Positions 36,301-39,075 of a DNA stretch of 39,075 nucleotides are shown piece after piece. Both the position numbers and the translations under genes were made by a program. Below the pieces are notes generated by a model, which was not told the DNA's origin, searched no databases, and was given only the letters and a program-made list of their open reading frames with translations. Positions within the stretch are counted from its first letter, which is position 1, and every line of letters starts with the position of its first letter. Source of the DNA: Obelidium mucronatum (taxonomy: Eukaryota > Chytridiomycota > Chytridiomycetes > Chytridiales > Chytriomycetaceae); contig JAIVFH010000250.1 of NCBI GenBank assembly GCA_025765595.1, forward strand, positions 1 through 39,075. The letters are read 5' to 3'.

Positions 36301-39075
36301 ACATTGAAAAAGCCTGCTATGGACTTGTGTTTGACACCAGAAGGACAACTTACTCTTTTTGATCGCTTTGACGTTATATGGCAGTCCTCGGGTGTATCTG
36401 GGTGGTATAACAGTTGTGGATCCATTGGATGGTTTGTCAACGAGCAGTTGACCTGTTTAAAGCCTGGTGCGATATTGAAACCGTGCCAGTATATGCGATC
36501 TGGCGAGTCATATATATGGATGGATGGTAAGGCATTTAGTATCTTAGGTTAATGAAATGACATAAATTTCTCAGAGGATGGCACTTTGGTGCGGTCAATT
36601 GGCGATCCCTCCATGCCATCGAGTCGGGAAGTTTGGCGATCCCGCTCCTTGGGCAAATTTAGCTACTTGCTTTTCAGTTTGGATGGATACGTCCAAATTC
36701 TAAATCCGTTTTTGGAGATGATTATTCTTCTGGGGGAAGGTGTTCAAGGTGCCACCGCTGTTTGTATCCACTCGTCAGGAGAATTCTCAATTTTTATTGA
36801 CTCGGAGCGGAAGTGGAGCTATCCGGTATTTGGTGATACCTCTGACTGTGGGCCGGTGGGGAGTCCATGGATTGAAGATACGTATACGGTGGGCATGTGT
36901 CTTCCACCAAACGTTTCCGTCAGCTTTTGCCAGTATATAAGATTTGGTTCGAAGTATTTGAAGTTGACAGGTAATTTTTGCTAGCCTCCCACTCTACAAT
37001 TATTAAATGATCGATTTCAAACAGAGGATGCAAATATTGGACTGTACAGCGGGCCAATCGGGGCCCCAGACCGTCTTTTATTTACTGCTGGTGGTGGAAC
37101 AATGGATCGTAATCAAGATTACAAATTGACTATGACATCTACAGATGCTTCGGCCTCCCTAACGGTGCACCTGAGAAACGAAACAATCAGCACATTTTCA
37201 ACAAACCCAACGGTCCTAACCTATTGCATCAGTTTTGACTATATATCAGCCGGGCTAGTCAAACTGCCTAAACCAGATTACTCGTATCAGTACAACTCAG
37301 ACCTTTCCGTACTCTCTACAAACAATGTTTTATTCCGATGATGGACAGAACGCTTTCCCAATCAATATTGATGGAATGATATGTGTACCGCCAGGATCGA
37401 GTATTGGTTCTTCGGGATTTCAACTGGCTGGCTATCAGTTATGGAGGCCAAAAAACAACGGCATCTTTGTACTGCAGAATCAGACTGGGAACAATATTTT
37501 ATGGTATTCCTCTCGAGGAGCAGGTTTCTATGATGATATACAATCAAGCCGTCTTACAATACCACCCAAACGGAAATATCGAAGTCGCCGATATATGGTC
37601 TCAAAATCACGGAACTGTTTTGCATGGATCTGATGTACGGAATGGATCAGTCAACTGCTTCTTGTGTTTGCATTCTGATGGGTACTTTGGCATCTACAAT
37701 CGCACAACTTTGAGTTTCTGTGGTCATCGCAAGGAATTTCAATTGGATTCAACCGAAACTCATCCAAAGAATCATGCGGCGCTGTGGGTTACCTGCAAAT
37801 ATTGTCAGGAAGGACCCATTAGATCCTCTTTCTTTATCGTATGACAGTGTATTTGCACAACGGACACAGGAATGGATATGGAGCCGTATAATGAACCCAG
37901 CATGCTTACGCTCGATGCCTGAGTCGCGGGGCTGTGATGAACCCTGTCAATACTTGCGGATTGGAGAATACTTCTTGAATATGACAGGTTTGGTGATGTG
38001 CAACTAAAGCGTTCTAATCACTGTCTCAGAATTTTCAAGCATTGAATTACGGCGAGGGTCTCCCAGCAGCGACTCACCTCGTTGATGTGGACGATTACAT
38101 CCCCCCTTTCTGGAAATGCAAACTTCCAATACCACGAAGACGGCACCGTTGGGATATTCCACAATCAATCCATTCCTGGAGCTACTCGGGCGACTTTACT
38201 CGCGGTTTACCAAACTCTAGATTCTGTTTGGTTGAGACTGGTGACCTGGTTCTCCTAAACAATCACACGACTGTCTGGTCACTTCCACTGAAGAACGGAA
38301 CTTTCAGTGGATTTGGAGCTGCTTCATGTCGTCTCCTGGAATGGCATCTGTTGTGGGTCATACAAAACATCCCTTGAAGGCGAAAAGTTCTCGTGTATGC
38401 AGCGCGGGGAAAGCTTCATCCCATGTCAATCACTTCGATCGGGAGACTATAGTATGAATATGACAGGTTTGGTTGGTTTCTTTTCTTTCCTTGTTTTTTA
38501 ATCAGGTTTCGAGGAGAACAGGTTCTAAACGCTTCTTCTTTTTCCACCAGCCGAAGGAAACCTGTTCTTGAGTCATCAAGTGGGAAACAAGTCGACATTC
38601 TTTGGAGTGCGCAAATCAGCCATGGGATTCGAAAATCGCCTCGATTCAGCTTTGAGCCCTCGGGTCGCCTGGTTTTTTACGATTCGTTGCAGGAACTCAT
38701 GAGCGCTGATTCCATCACAAATTCAAGTGCATCACAAGTTAAGAGAAGCGCTTTTGCGTCAGTGAAAGGGGCTATCTTGCTTTGTTGGATATTGTGGATA
38801 ACGAATGGAAACGAGTCTGGAAGAATCCGTCAACGAATGGGTTCAGTGGATTCGGGGGCGATGCTTGTGGTCTTGTGGGGCATGCAATCACAGTTGGTAA
38901 TGAATCCGTTTCTTGTTTCCTGGGGATACTATGCGACCTTGTCAGTATATGAACGTCAAAGACATATTCCTTAGTTTAACAGGTATGTCATTGGAACTTG
39001 CGAATTATGCTATCGTTTGATTCAAAGCCAACCCTTTGCAGTAAATGGGAATTTGAAAATTATCAGGGAACTGCG
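33390..39075 (+). CDS. Secreted multi-module bulb-type (mannose-binding) lectin-like protein, runs off the window
   Basis: The ATG at 33390 starts a signal peptide (MPPIFALLSLVALVNSYG). Exons 33390-33624, 33675-34079, 34147-34527, 34581-35087, 35149-35628, 35684-36526, 36575-36970 and 37025 onward carry repeated modules of about 125-165 residues. Each has the bulb-lectin form CLxPGxxLxxCQYMxSGxYxLxMQ, then DGNLVLY-type strands (for example FQTDGNLVLYDGHQRVIS), an IWS block and two further cysteines. Every intron is phase 1 and falls between the LxM strand and the DGNL strand. The exon 35684-36526 holds two modules without an intron. In plants and Dictyostelium such domains bind mannose; here adhesion to host, substrate or cell wall is inferred. 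From about 37.3 kb the frame breaks repeatedly, though module motifs and splice sites continue. Confidence 0.75.
37310..39075 (+). other. Frameshift-rich 3' part of the lectin-like gene
   Basis: Module hallmarks persist but hop between frames. NVLF then SDDGQNAFPINI shifts near 37325, YDD to NQAVLQYHPNGNIEVADIW near 37540, and another shift follows at about 37790-37850 before CDEPCQYLRIGEYFLNM. There are further shifts between 38050 and 38350, one near 38590 (HQVGNK to VDILWSAQISHG), and more between 38740 and 38930 before RPCQYMNVKDIFLSLTG. Introns 37988-38029, 38467-38550 and 38983-39041 still have GT-AG ends at the usual module position. The last exon opens with NGNLKI, so another module lies beyond the window. 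Confidence 0.7.

Overview
The window looks like nuclear DNA of a zoosporic (flagellated) fungus, most likely a chytrid. It pairs a cilium-specific gene (CFAP299) with fungal genes such as a GUP1-type MBOAT acyltransferase, a WEE1 kinase and a HET-like protein. Introns are short (mostly 42-105 nt, GT-AG) and genes are tightly packed. I assigned all gene structures by reading frames and splice sites by eye. Names rest on recalled family features, not on database searches.

Layout. 1-1055: the 3' end of a PP2A activator (PTPA) converges with CFAP299. 1.4-6.6 kb: a minus-strand tandem array of one 7-transmembrane family I cannot name, with four intact copies and two degraded ones. 6.7-9.7 kb: two mitoferrin paralogues, head to head, around a CCAAT-box-rich spacer. 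10.2-16.8 kb: a dense housekeeping block with a small complex I subunit (NDUFA3/9.5 kDa type, starting with a 5-nt exon), NUP43, the PPIL1 cyclophilin and NRDE2, which carries one frameshift in an A9 run and a 72-T tract in an intron. 16.9-20.6 kb: a large secreted, mucin-like protein with an EXORDIUM-like domain. 20.7-22.8 kb: a HET-like protein with an N-myristoylation signal. 23.0-26.35 kb: WEE1, one intron of which holds 23 hairpin-forming minisatellite units. 26.4-28.6 kb: GUP1. 28.9-31.0 kb: two more members of the 7TM family, tail to tail. 31.1-31.8 kb: ITPA/HAM1. 32.3-33.2 kb: debris of a TIM-barrel enzyme and phosphoglycerate kinase. 33.4 kb to the end: a secreted protein built of repeated bulb-type-lectin modules. 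Each module is split by a phase-1 intron at the same point, and the 3' part has many frameshifts.

How it fits together. The housekeeping genes form compact convergent or divergent pairs: start codons 74-88 bp apart, stop codons as little as 14 bp apart. The accessory genes (7TM array, lectin protein, mucin-like protein, HET protein) look like fast-evolving surface or recognition functions. The strongest candidates for something undescribed are the expanded 7TM family and the one-exon-per-module lectin protein.
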